Shown here: in pieces, positions 23,301-31,634 of the stretch
Numbering within the stretch: the first letter of the stretch is position 1
How the letters are laid out: each line of letters opens with the position of its first letter
Assembly: GCA_029990175.1 (NCBI GenBank)
Contig: JARKIP010000017.1
Span: forward strand, 13,348,001 to 13,412,000
DNA length: 64,000 bases
DNA from: Petunia secreta
Lineage: Eukaryota > Streptophyta > Magnoliopsida > Solanales > Solanaceae
Direction: 5' to 3'
Program-made: the position numbers and the translations under genes
The notes under the pieces: generated by a model
What the model saw: the letters and a program-made list of their open reading frames with translations, nothing else
Told to the model about the DNA's origin: nothing
Database searches by the model: none

Positions 23301-24153
23301 AGGGTTTGAACCCTTAGGCAACCCATTGCTTGAGAATTTAGGTGAGGTAGATGGTTCTTTGAGTGACCCTACTATTGCTTGTTGGGGTTATGATGAAGAA
23401 GAATCCATCATCAACACCTTCCTTGAGAGCTTGACTTTTGAGGAGGGTTGCCTAATTGATGAGATGGAAGGGGAAGAGGAATCCCTTGGTGTGAGTAAGT
23501 ATGCTCTAAAGAAGGGGAGTGGAGTGCTTGATCCTACTTGTAGGGTGGGCTATTTGACTCACTCCACTCCACATGTTGATCACACCTCGAGGATAGGTTG
23601 GTGTGTTGATCTTGAGCTTAAGGTTCAAGGGGATTTTGGTAGCTTGATCTTGCATTTCCCATCTTCCCATGACCTCTTTGCTCATTATCTTGCTGAGTGC
23701 ATGTTGATCTTTAACCAAGTGCTTATGGTTCTCTTTGGAGACTTGATATTCATGATTGTTATTGACGCTTGGTTATATCACAAGAGTGTGTTTTCCACAC
23801 TTCTTGCACTAACCTACTTTCAAAGTGGGACGTTTGCTTGTTTTTGCTTGTCGTTGCTTGTAGGTTCTAAGCTCCATGCTAAATCGAGGAAGATCTTGGA
23901 AGAAGCCTATGCCAAAGTGACGATCAAGAAGGACAAAGGAGGAGATTCTTGGCCACCCCGAAGAGTTGATAGAGCCATGGGAGACCAAGCCTTGATTTCG
24001 AGGACGAAATCTTCTCAAGAAGGGGAGGATGATAAAACCCAAATCGAGCAACCATCCAAAAGCACCATCCAAGGCCAAGGAAGAGCACTTCAAGGTCATG
24101 CATTGGGACGTCATGGAAAGAAGAGCATCCGAGACATATTTCGGAGTGTTTGA
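20344..24153 (+). CDS. Gag-protease polyprotein fused to unrecognised C-terminal region
   Basis: The start at 20344 (ACCATGG context, directly after TTTTTGTAGGT) gives 1269 aa to the stop at 24151-24153. Residues about 200-375 form a Retrotrans_gag domain (TWWECMKRSRRR, RYRQEQLKKLYDLKQG, SVHEYYDEF). A CCHC knuckle (CYKCKGFGHIAKEC) lies near 435. A very acidic stretch follows, then a retropepsin-type site (MIIDSGSCTNVVS) near 535 with a hydrophobic LLFGRPW flap/end segment near 605. Where reverse transcriptase should follow there is instead about 580 residues rich in Ser, Glu, Asp and Cys with no motif I know. Within it is a hydrophobic pair of segments near 1145-1190, and it ends in a QEGEDD-type tail like that found at the end of many Gypsy polyproteins. 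The frame crosses the polypurine tract and runs 124 nt into the 3' LTR. No internal stop is present. Confidence 0.9.
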   Translation: MANDGDDPMTHFMATIMAKLEDISLRVETVERNQVETEERRTPSVQIESGEGTSHSTSMTPRHFVELNKRYEQSKVEALRERGLGNPRQEGNPLNLGNPKVNAPLRRPVRNVPPLEQIDEVQEEEEFGYGDEVDGYDVPYQPRRQIHWGRNVDRGRGRGRGPPMGYARGNARREYVAHDDHYGGQPEPNYGVRDNNNNLNSVKLNLPPFKGTCDPEAYMEWVLLMERVFDTNEMTEERKGTYAISTFEAYASTWWECMKRSRRRMNLHLNVTWDELKGLMNTKYITPRYRQEQLKKLYDLKQGVKSVHEYYDEFEKIRVALDMDTEGEEEAMIRFKNGLNYGIASQLRLHHYLTLQDMFEAAIDAETWLKGEKFKNNTPTTTSKPKEWKTPNANFPSASASKEVKRPYEKTTPHLEGNSKTRLSNPISTSTQCYKCKGFGHIAKECTTKRTMVVVGDLVYEQESEPEEEEGVEGDEEEDVGEIVMGEDDDDARAFLVVRRSLGAMIVEDSETLQRENLFHARCRVKGVVCSMIIDSGSCTNVVSQSLISQLKLPTVKHPKPYRLQWLSECGELKVVEQAMIKFKMGSYVDEHLFDVVPMQACHLLFGRPWQFDRQVVHDGRVNTYTVKHEGKRYVLKPLTPKQVSDDYKLMKELKEAAKAKSPIVLEPEANNFIVLPMHDENGSHSTPIEREKIERSEGVTGDNPREEKGEDLRSDVSGLSPQTTLDHEVKLREMRGEEGKFESESTHCSNPSLSSISSCESSCVGTFEDKSLEPQCELHEGGVAYDTSNLVSDRESTTSVSVASPFHEPTSYLSCNDSTLVGVFDASSEYTTSEESSCQLEFACETLVGRSTMPHHDVSSLFIEPLPSVDLIVDHDCDLCYDTPPTFDIGKDEVVDHSLIDMLLFGGPMCCGEDGLVLEESKLHELDKVVYADSSSEPSLDNLSMLNHDIEMHAFTFPLCEDNLICGSDSYRARVGGQMEPPWCEGFEPLGNPLLENLGEVDGSLSDPTIACWGYDEEESIINTFLESLTFEEGCLIDEMEGEEESLGVSKYALKKGSGVLDPTCRVGYLTHSTPHVDHTSRIGWCVDLELKVQGDFGSLILHFPSSHDLFAHYLAECMLIFNQVLMVLFGDLIFMIVIDAWLYHKSVFSTLLALTYFQSGTFACFCLSLLVGSKLHAKSRKILEEAYAKVTIKKDKGGDSWPPRRVDRAMGDQALISRTKSSQEGEDDKTQIEQPSKSTIQGQGRALQGHALGRHGKKSIRDIFRSV
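24018..24029 (+). other. Polypurine tract
   Basis: AGAAGGGGAGGA sits directly against the TGATAA start of the 3' LTR and would prime plus-strand synthesis. It is also translated as part of the ORF (QEGEDD region). Confidence 0.8.
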
Positions 24154-24779
24154 AGAAGCTTCAGCAAGAGGCGGACCGCCTAGGAATGGAGGCGGACCGC
24201 CTAATGCCTGCCTGCTCTCTGGATCTGAGGAGGCGGACCAAGGAGGCGGAGCGCCTCAGTGTGTGGGGCGGAGCGCCTCAGTGTGTGGGGCGGAGCGCCT
24301 CAGGCTGGGCGCCTCTCCCTGTGCAAGTTTGACCGGGTTTTGACTTTAAGTTGCTATGTAATTCCTAGTATGCCCCTACGTGGCTTATGACTTTAGAACC
24401 TACTTAAGGGTACTTTAGGCCTTTCCTTATGTCTTGAATGAGGCCTATAAATACTCCATAGCTTAGCATTATTCCTTAGTTAGCTATTATGATGAATGAT
24501 TGATTGTCAATGACAATGTTCAAGAGTGGATTCTCTTTGAATGAAAACCCTTTGAGACGGTTTGAGTTTACTAGTGGATTCTAGTTGAACCCCAAACCAC
24601 CCCCGATCATTCTATTTGCGAGTCCCAGGTGCGGCTCGAGGGTAGTTGCATAGTGTAGGTCCTCCTTGACGCCGATACGAGGGTATCACGGAACAAGTTC
24701 TCCGTGGTTACCTTGTAGGGAGTTCGAGTAGTGTCTCACTCCTATCTTTATTTTTCCGCGTTTGTTTTGATTCTTATCA
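24030..24779 (+). repeat. 3' LTR of the non-autonomous Gypsy element
   Basis: The LTR is 750 bp. It is nearly identical to the 5' LTR, with about five substitutions, for example GATAAAACC for GATAAGACC and CTTAAGGG for CTTAATGG. It has one additional 22-bp unit containing GTGTGTGGGGCGGAGCGCCT within the GC-palindrome cluster at about 24243-24303. Confidence 0.92.
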
Positions 24780-25303
24780 CTACAATTTGATTTTCTCAAC
24801 TAATATGATATAGTCTAAGAATAATAGTCATCTCTCATCTTCTACATAGTTCGGAAGAATTACATGCAGTTAAAAAGCGAAAGTATAAGTCAAATTTTCA
24901 TCCAAAAGTGCTGCTAGAAATATAATCCTTGCTTTCTATCTTCCAAATATAATTAGGGTTAGAAACTCAAATCATCTTCTATTTGTTAGTAAAGTGCTAT
25001 AACTCACATAGTCATCCTTACTAAAACAATCAGAGTACTAAATTTTATATATCCAAAATACATACATAAGCTTCAAAAAGTACAATGTACAATATATTCA
25101 AGCATAGAAAAATTACCATAATTTTATCTTCAAGTACTCTCGAACACAACGATTTCTTGCAACTAATCAACATTATACATGTCCAATAATAAAAATGACA
25201 TCATTTAATTTAAGAATATATGCACAAAAAATTTTATTCAACCAAAAGACATCATGACTATATGTTGTTGAATGTCTCAAACTTGTCATAGATCCCTGGG
25301 TAG

Positions 25304-25436
<133 letters not shown>

Positions 25437-25439
25437 CTT

Positions 25440-26640
25440 GAACAATTAGTAATTAGCCTATTACAAAGTTGGACACTGAATATAGTTTTGATTCAATCAC
25501 GGCATCTCAACTTTCATGAAATCTTTCCCAAAAATATCAAAACTCCAGTACATATTTCAGGAAAATAATCAAAAGCTAAATTACGATATGTAATTTTTCT
25601 AAGTTGTATATATATACTTATTTTTTCATAAACTCGCAAACCTTCAATCCCACAAAGACAATCAATGATTTTTAGCTTCAGACTGCTCCTATAAAAAAAA
25701 TATTCTAATTAAAAAGTGTTATGAAATCTTATGTCCGTTACTCGTTGAAGAAGGAACTCAAAATCGAAAGAACAATTAATTAACTTGCGAATACAATTAT
25801 TACCTCAAAAATATCAACTTGTGAATACCTAAAGAAGAAAGGAACAAAACAAGTAAACAATAACTATATCATAGAATTAGTACATCTTCTTGCAGCTAAA
25901 TAATGTACTAATAGAATTCATGTTCACTTAAGTTGGCAGTCATTACTTTCATTAAAGTTTTTTCAACGATGTCAAAAGTACCCTATATTTTATGAAAATA
26001 ATTTGTATTTACTTTATATACCTTGGCAAACCCTACATGTCAAAGAAAATCCCTTAGACGACCTTGGCCATTATTTACTCTGCACTGGTAACAAACCGCA
26101 TGATCATATAATTCAAAAGAATAAAGAAGTTTAGTATAATGCAACCTTCCATGCATTACTAATTGGAGAAGAACTCGAAAATGAGAGAACAATAAACTAA
26201 CTTGCGAATACAATTACCTCGAAAAATCAACTTATATTCACCTAGAATAACAAATAAGCAATATCTATATCTTAGTATTAGTCTATTTTCTTGCAGCTAA
26301 ATACTGTAATAGAATTAATGTTAACTTAAGCTGGCAATAATTATATTTTCATAGAGCAAAAGCTAAAAATATTTGAGAACAATATTTCTCTAGTAACATG
26401 CTAACCTCTGGTAATATTATTTGTTTTCATCCAATCACCACATTGTAAATTTCATCAAACTTTTTCCAAAGATATCAAAAGTACCCTATATTTTATGGAA
26501 ATAATCAGAAGGCGAATTACAATTTTTTTTGAGTTGTAATTAATTTTCATACCTTGGCAAACCCTACATCCCAACGGCAATCACTAAGACCACCTTGGCC
26601 ATCAATCTCTTCGCCCAATAACAAACCGTCTAATAAAATA
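25440..26640. repeat. Three diverged tandem units of about 450 bp
   Basis: The blocks TTCATCAAA/CTTTTTCC, ATATCAAAAGTACCCTATATTTTATG, CCTTGGCAAACCCTACAT and GACCACCTTGGCCAT recur, in order, in units at about 25440-25700, 25740-26110 and 26160-26640. CTAACTTGCGAATACAATTA and TTCTTGCAGCTAAATA recur in the second and third units. They are diverged, so the duplication is old. On the minus strand one unit can be read as a short open exon ending at a GTATG donor, but no gene family was recognised. Confidence 0.65.
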
Positions 26641-27178
26641 ATTCAAAATAATGATAGAGTAAGTTTATAAGTAATTTCCGATGTCGTAATAAATATAACT
26701 AAAACAATGATAAAATGACACAAAATAGTAAGATGATGATGACAAAAAAAATCCATAACGTTGCCCATTATAAGTCTTCTTAATTTTGTGCCCTAGAAAA
26801 GAAAAACACGTTGAATAAAAATAAGAACAGAAAGAAAGTTGGTCATCCTGTTATTAATTCCAATCCTCAAACAACTTTCACTTAAGAATTACTGAATCAT
26901 TATTAATTATTAAGTAGAATATATTAACTAATAGAATGGTTCTACTGAAAAATATTTTAACGAAATTAATTTCTTCGCATATTGGTTTTCTTTAAAATGA
27001 TGTCCACAGTACAAAAAAAACAACTCATAAATTGTATCGCATACAGTAAAAATTAGAAGAAGAACACACAGTTAATAAAAAGATATATGTTAAAAGAAAG
27101 CGTTCAACAAAAAAGCTTGATAGAAAAATATTGTTGATACCAACATCATTGCATAACGAAGAGGAACATGAAGCTGGA
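26641..27178. other. AT-rich intergenic DNA
   Basis: No coding region, RNA gene or clear element end is seen in this stretch. Confidence 0.4.
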
Positions 27179-27506
27179 GAAAGGATTAGGATTAGCAGCT
27201 GTTGAGAACTTGAGACAATCGGAGGCAGTGGCTGACACTCTTTTTATACATCCATTAATATCTTTAAGTTTAGTAGATCTCAAATACCCAAATATGTAGT
27301 TGACCAGACCTAAATATGTATCTATAAATTCAGCCGGTTTTAGAAAGGATTAGGATTAGCAGCTGCTGAGAACTTGAGACAATCGGAGGCAGTGGCTGAC
27401 ACTCTTTTTATACATCCATTAATATCTTTAAGTTTAGTAGATCTCAAATACTCAAATATGTAGTTGACTAGACCTAAATATGTATCTATAAATTCAGCCG
27501 GTTTTG
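27179..27506. repeat. 164-bp tandem duplication
   Basis: Units 27179-27342 and 27343-27506 are nearly identical (about four substitutions). Each contains GGATTAGGATTAGCAGCTG, CAATCGGAGGCAGTGGCTGA and TTCAGCCGGTTTT. The function is unknown and the high identity implies a recent duplication. Confidence 0.95.
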
Positions 27507-28691
27507 AAAAGTAGGATTAGTTAAAATAAAAAACCTAAATATTAGGAAAATAATTAAATGACACTTTTGTCTAATATGAAACATATTTTTAAAGAGTAAA
27601 AAATCGGGTGACAGTTCACTAAGGCCCTCGTGCTTTTAGAATTGGGTGAATTACAGAAATATACAATCCTATACCCAAAACTACGTAAAATACCGACAGT
27701 ATTCCACTTAACAAAAAATAACTATAGTTTTTTTTGAAATACATACAAAATATAACAACCTATAAATACCAACAATTTCAAAAAAATTTGCCTTTCTTTC
27801 CTTACCCACCTCCAGTTTTCTTTCTACGTAAACTACTGTCTCTGAAGAAATCCTTCTATCCTTCAATTACAGTCTAAAACTAGGGTTTACATTGTGAAAT
27901 TTAGGTTCAAATACAATTCTAAAACAACATACAATTGTTATTGTTCAACAATTTGAAGCTGCGATTCAGTCAAATTCAAAATATCAAAAGTCGATTTTGC
28001 GATTTTGATTCCCGATTCATAGATTTTACGGGTAAGTGTTCGAAATTTTGAATTTGCAATTGTCTGATTTTGTATTCGAAGTTTTGAATTTGAAATTGGC
28101 TGATTTTCTATACGAAGTTTTGAATTTTTGATTCTGCTTTTGATTTTGCGATTAGGAATTTGTATTAGTAGTTGTGATTTTGAGAATGTCATTTTGTAAT
28201 TAAATATTAGAAGTTCTGGAACCAAATTGTACATTCATTGATTTTTCTGTAAACACATTGCGATTATGACGTTCTGTAAATTGCGTAGTTGCTTTTGTAT
28301 TAGCAGCTCTGTAGCAATTACATAGTGGCTTCATCGATACGTTGCGTGAACATACACATACATTTCATTTGTTTTAGTGATTCAGTTTTGTATTAGTAGT
28401 TCTGTATTAGCTTCCGCGATTCAGTATTCAAAGTTATGTATTTATGCATTAGCAGTTCTGTATTAGCTTCAGCGATTCAGTTGTTTAAGTGATTCGATTT
28501 TGTATTAGTAGTTTTGTATTACCAGTAACAAAATGCGTAGTCACTGCGCAGCTTCAAAATGCATACAAATTTATACAGGCATACAAATTCATACACATTC
28601 ATACATGCAATAGTAATAACCTGTTATTGTTTTTGCATAGTCACTTTGCGGATTTAAAATGCATACAAATTAATACATTTAATTGCATATC
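27507..28691. other. Upstream region of the MULE transposase gene
   Basis: AT-rich, with repeated GAAGTTTTGAATTT and TAGCAGTTCTGTATTAG-like phrases at 28040-28510 and CATACAAATT phrases near 28560-28680. It probably holds the 5' end and untranslated leader of the mudrA-like gene, which resumes after the solo LTR. No gene is seen in it. Confidence 0.4.
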
Positions 28692-29365
28692 TGACACGAC
28701 CCGGAATCCAGCTAGGCCGTGCGGGCACCCGACATCCTCCTTAGACCCGTCGGGCGAACCCTTACTAGTTAAATTAGGAAAATAAATATAATTCAATTCA
28801 TAAATAGGAACAAGACTTAGAAATAGCACAGACACACTGATACCTCTAAGCTGTACAAACAAAATTACAGCTGACTACCCAACATACTAGATTTAGGGCT
28901 ATCCAGACTAGACATCTAAGAGTACAAACGACGACAGATACCTCCTGAAGGGAGCAAAATGCAACTGAAATAATAAATAATAAAATGGTAGCCATCCAAA
29001 ATAAAAGCTGGCTCACCCTGACAGCTGAAGTCGTCTTCGCTCCTGAACAATGTGGCGAACTCAATCCTGGAGCGAACCTGTTGAAACGAAATAAATAGAC
29101 AAGAAACAAACAACAAACAAGGGTGAGTCAAAAGGGCTCAATAAGTGGGGCAGACTAGCCACCTCAAAGAATAGGATAGCTAGCTAGGGAGAAGAAAAAC
29201 AGGTAAACCAATTCCATCTTATTTAAACTATAAAAATGCAGAGCCAGATAATAACTGGAAACACGTATGGAACCATAAACAACCAGGGAGATAAGGTAGA
29301 CAGAACATATATGTTTTTAAGTATCCTGAACATATCAACAATCAGAAATATATACTGTTGCAGCG

Positions 29366-29610
29366 TGTAACCCGATCCATATATATATACTGTTGCGTAC
29401 AACCCGATCCGTATTTTATACTGTTACAGTGTGCAACCCGATCCATATATTTATACTGTTGCAGCGTGCAACCCAATCCATATATTTATACTATCGCGGT
29501 GTGCAATCCGATCCATATATTTATAATGTCGCGTCATGCAATCCGATCCATATATTTATATTATTATGTGCAACCCGATCCGTATATTTATACTGTCGCG
29601 GCGTGCAACC
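29366..29610. repeat. Tandem repeat of about 37 bp inside the solo LTR
   Basis: About seven imperfect copies, each containing TGCAACCCGATCCATATATT followed by TATACTGT and a GC-rich spacer. The copies differ mainly in the spacer (TTGCAGC, CGCGGT, CGCGTCA). Confidence 0.9.
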
Positions 29611-29829
29611 CAGGATACGAGCCAGAAATATATAGACAAACTGAAATATGTCCACAACATGATATACATACCGCATACATAAAATACAGCACGATAGTCA
29701 CACAATAGTCAGCATGCAGTGCAATGAAATGGGATGAATGCAGTATGATGCAATGGGGTCCCATGTGCCCGTAATCCCGTCTCGAAGCGGAATACTCCTG
29801 CATTCGAGAGGAATGCAATATAGGAACCA

Positions 29830-30050
29830 GCTGGAGCGGAATACTCCTACTCCTGGGGTGGAATACTCCTGCTCCCGATAATGATATAAACCAGAGCCGG
29901 AATACTCTTGCACTCTCCTAGGGCGGAATGCTCCTGCACCCAATATGATATGAACCAGAGGCGGAATACTCCTGCACCCGATATGATATGAACCAGAGGT
30001 GGAATACTCCTGCACTCTCCTGGGGCGGAATACTTCTGCACCCGATATGA
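29830..30050. repeat. Tandem GGAATACTCCTGC repeats inside the solo LTR
   Basis: About six or seven copies of a unit with GCGGAATACTCCTGCACCC and CGATATGATATGAACCAGAG, in part regular at about 44 bp. Related GGATTCCGCTCC motifs occur in the truncated LTR at 6824 and 6869. Confidence 0.85.
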
Positions 30051-31634
30051 ATGCAACATAATGCGTATGAATGCAACATAATGCGTATGAATGCAATATG
30101 ATGCAATAATAATTCATCACTAGCGCGGGACTCTTATTGACAGCCGGAAAGTATATGGCCACTCACAGCCAGAGTACAATGCTCAGATCCTCAATGCAAT
30201 ACTAACCACAGGACGTAATATATAATATACAATATAAATTCAAAGCTAAGGCGTAATGAGTATGCCTATCGGTAGCCACACACGTAAGGAACACGTGGTA
30301 GATTATTCACAAGGCCAAGGGCCTCCAAAGAAATAGATACAAACACTTACTTTGTTCCAAAGCTAGCACTGCTACTCAACAACCGCTTTAATTTTTTTTT
30401 TTTTGGATTCATTTCCAAACGATCCTGCTTATTCAATAAACAGAAAATATATCAAATTAGGCTAAAGGCTTCATTCCTCACATCTTAGGGCAATCTGGTT
30501 AGGAAGCTGATACCCTATTTGCATACGCAATACGTAGACCAGGCCTATGTACAGAGTTTAAGGTCACATAACCAAACCCTAAATAAATTATATTTATATG
30601 TTGCCAATAACTCACTGAGTACGAATATATACCCAATTTCATTATCAGGGTCCAATTAACCCTTTAAACTATTAACTGAACTTACTAAACGATATCTAAT
30701 ATCTCAATTTCTACCATTAAAATATATCCAAACACACATATTAAACTGAAATAATAATTAACATCATTACCTGAAGGTTATAGGGTGAAAATTCTATTTT
30801 TTTCCTGCTCCTTTTCCTCCATTTTCTTATATTTAATTTTCTCTGTTTACGTTTTCACTGTTTCTCGTTATCTTCTCCTCTTTTTTGTAAACTTTAAGCT
30901 AAGGGATTAAGAATCCCTTAGCACCGCCTCTTAAAGTGTCTTTTGTTTCTTTTTTTTTTTCATTCTTTTCCTTTTTCTATTTTAAATTTCCTATCGCAAA
31001 GGAAGTTAAAACGGAATCCTACGAAACTCAATATGATCCCAAATTTCTCAAGGGAGTCATACAAAATATATGTCACATACTTGCTAAGGCGGATCTCAAA
31101 TCGGACTCCCAAAACTCAATATGCAAATTAAATGAAAAAAGGTCAAATTATTTAACTTTCGGCATTTTAGCGGAAACTAGCTGAACAATCTCGAAATGCA
31201 CTTTTGAAAGTTCACAAAAGTCACAAATAATAATACGAACCTAACGGCGCTTTCGAATTTCAAATCAGAGTTCATTCGCCAAAATCGAGCTCGAAAATCT
31301 CTTTTTAATATTTATCAACAATAAAAACTGAAATCTTCTTCCGATACCTACCAAACGAAGTCTGATTTAGCTCAAAGTTTACAGACAGATCCTAATGGAC
31401 CTTATGAATATTTTAAAATTATCGACACGCCAATCGAAGTCCTAACTCCTAAAATGACTACCTAAGGTCGTTTCTATATCATTGCATTTACTCTGTATTT
31501 AACTGCATACAATATGTCATTGTTGAATGCTATCATACAGATTCATGCACTGCATATCTGGATGCATACAAATTAATACAGATCCATACAGTGTAAATAC
31601 TAAAGTTATGTAATAATTTTAAAACAGGTCTGAT

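Larger units (their letters stand above)
18370..24779 (+). mobile_element. Complete non-autonomous Gypsy-type LTR element, 6410 bp
   Basis: The LTRs are 18370-19097 (728 bp) and 24030-24779 (750 bp). Both begin TGATAA and end CTTATCA, and the 5-bp CTACA is duplicated at 18365-18369 and 24780-24784. A primer binding site lies at 19101-19112 and a polypurine tract just before the 3' LTR. The LTRs differ by about five substitutions and one 22-bp duplication, so the insertion is recent. The single long ORF encodes gag and protease but no reverse transcriptase, RNase H or integrase. The element must therefore borrow these from a relative, if it moves. Related partial elements lie at 4321-5985 and 60637-64000. 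Confidence 0.93.
28692..31475 (-). mobile_element. Degenerate solo LTR, 2784 bp, TSD ATATC
   Basis: On the minus strand it starts AGAAACGACC at 31475 and ends CGGGTCGTGTCA at 28692. It matches the chromovirus LTR at 35145 block by block at low identity: GCGTGTCGA, GAGCTCGATTT, GTTAGGTTCGTAT, ATTTGTGACTT, then TTGACTCACCC and GTGCCCGCACG towards its end. The 5-bp ATATC is present on both sides (28687-28691 and 31476-31480). No internal region remains, so it is a product of intra-element LTR recombination. It carries two blocks of internal tandem repeats. Confidence 0.87.

Noticed and set aside
27600..27760. MULE left terminal inverted repeat
   Set aside because: I compared 27640-27830 with the complement of 59770-59960. 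Both are AT-rich with a few shared short words, but I saw no convincing inverted repeat or 9-bp duplication, so the ends stay unassigned.
28489..28785. 98-codon plus-strand frame crossing 28692
   Set aside because: It runs from AT-rich MULE leader sequence into the solo LTR across the insertion junction and so cannot be an ancestral coding region.
30936..31184. Small plus-strand frames starting near 30936
   Set aside because: They lie within the degenerate solo LTR, which is non-coding, and the reading frame runs through T-rich sequence.
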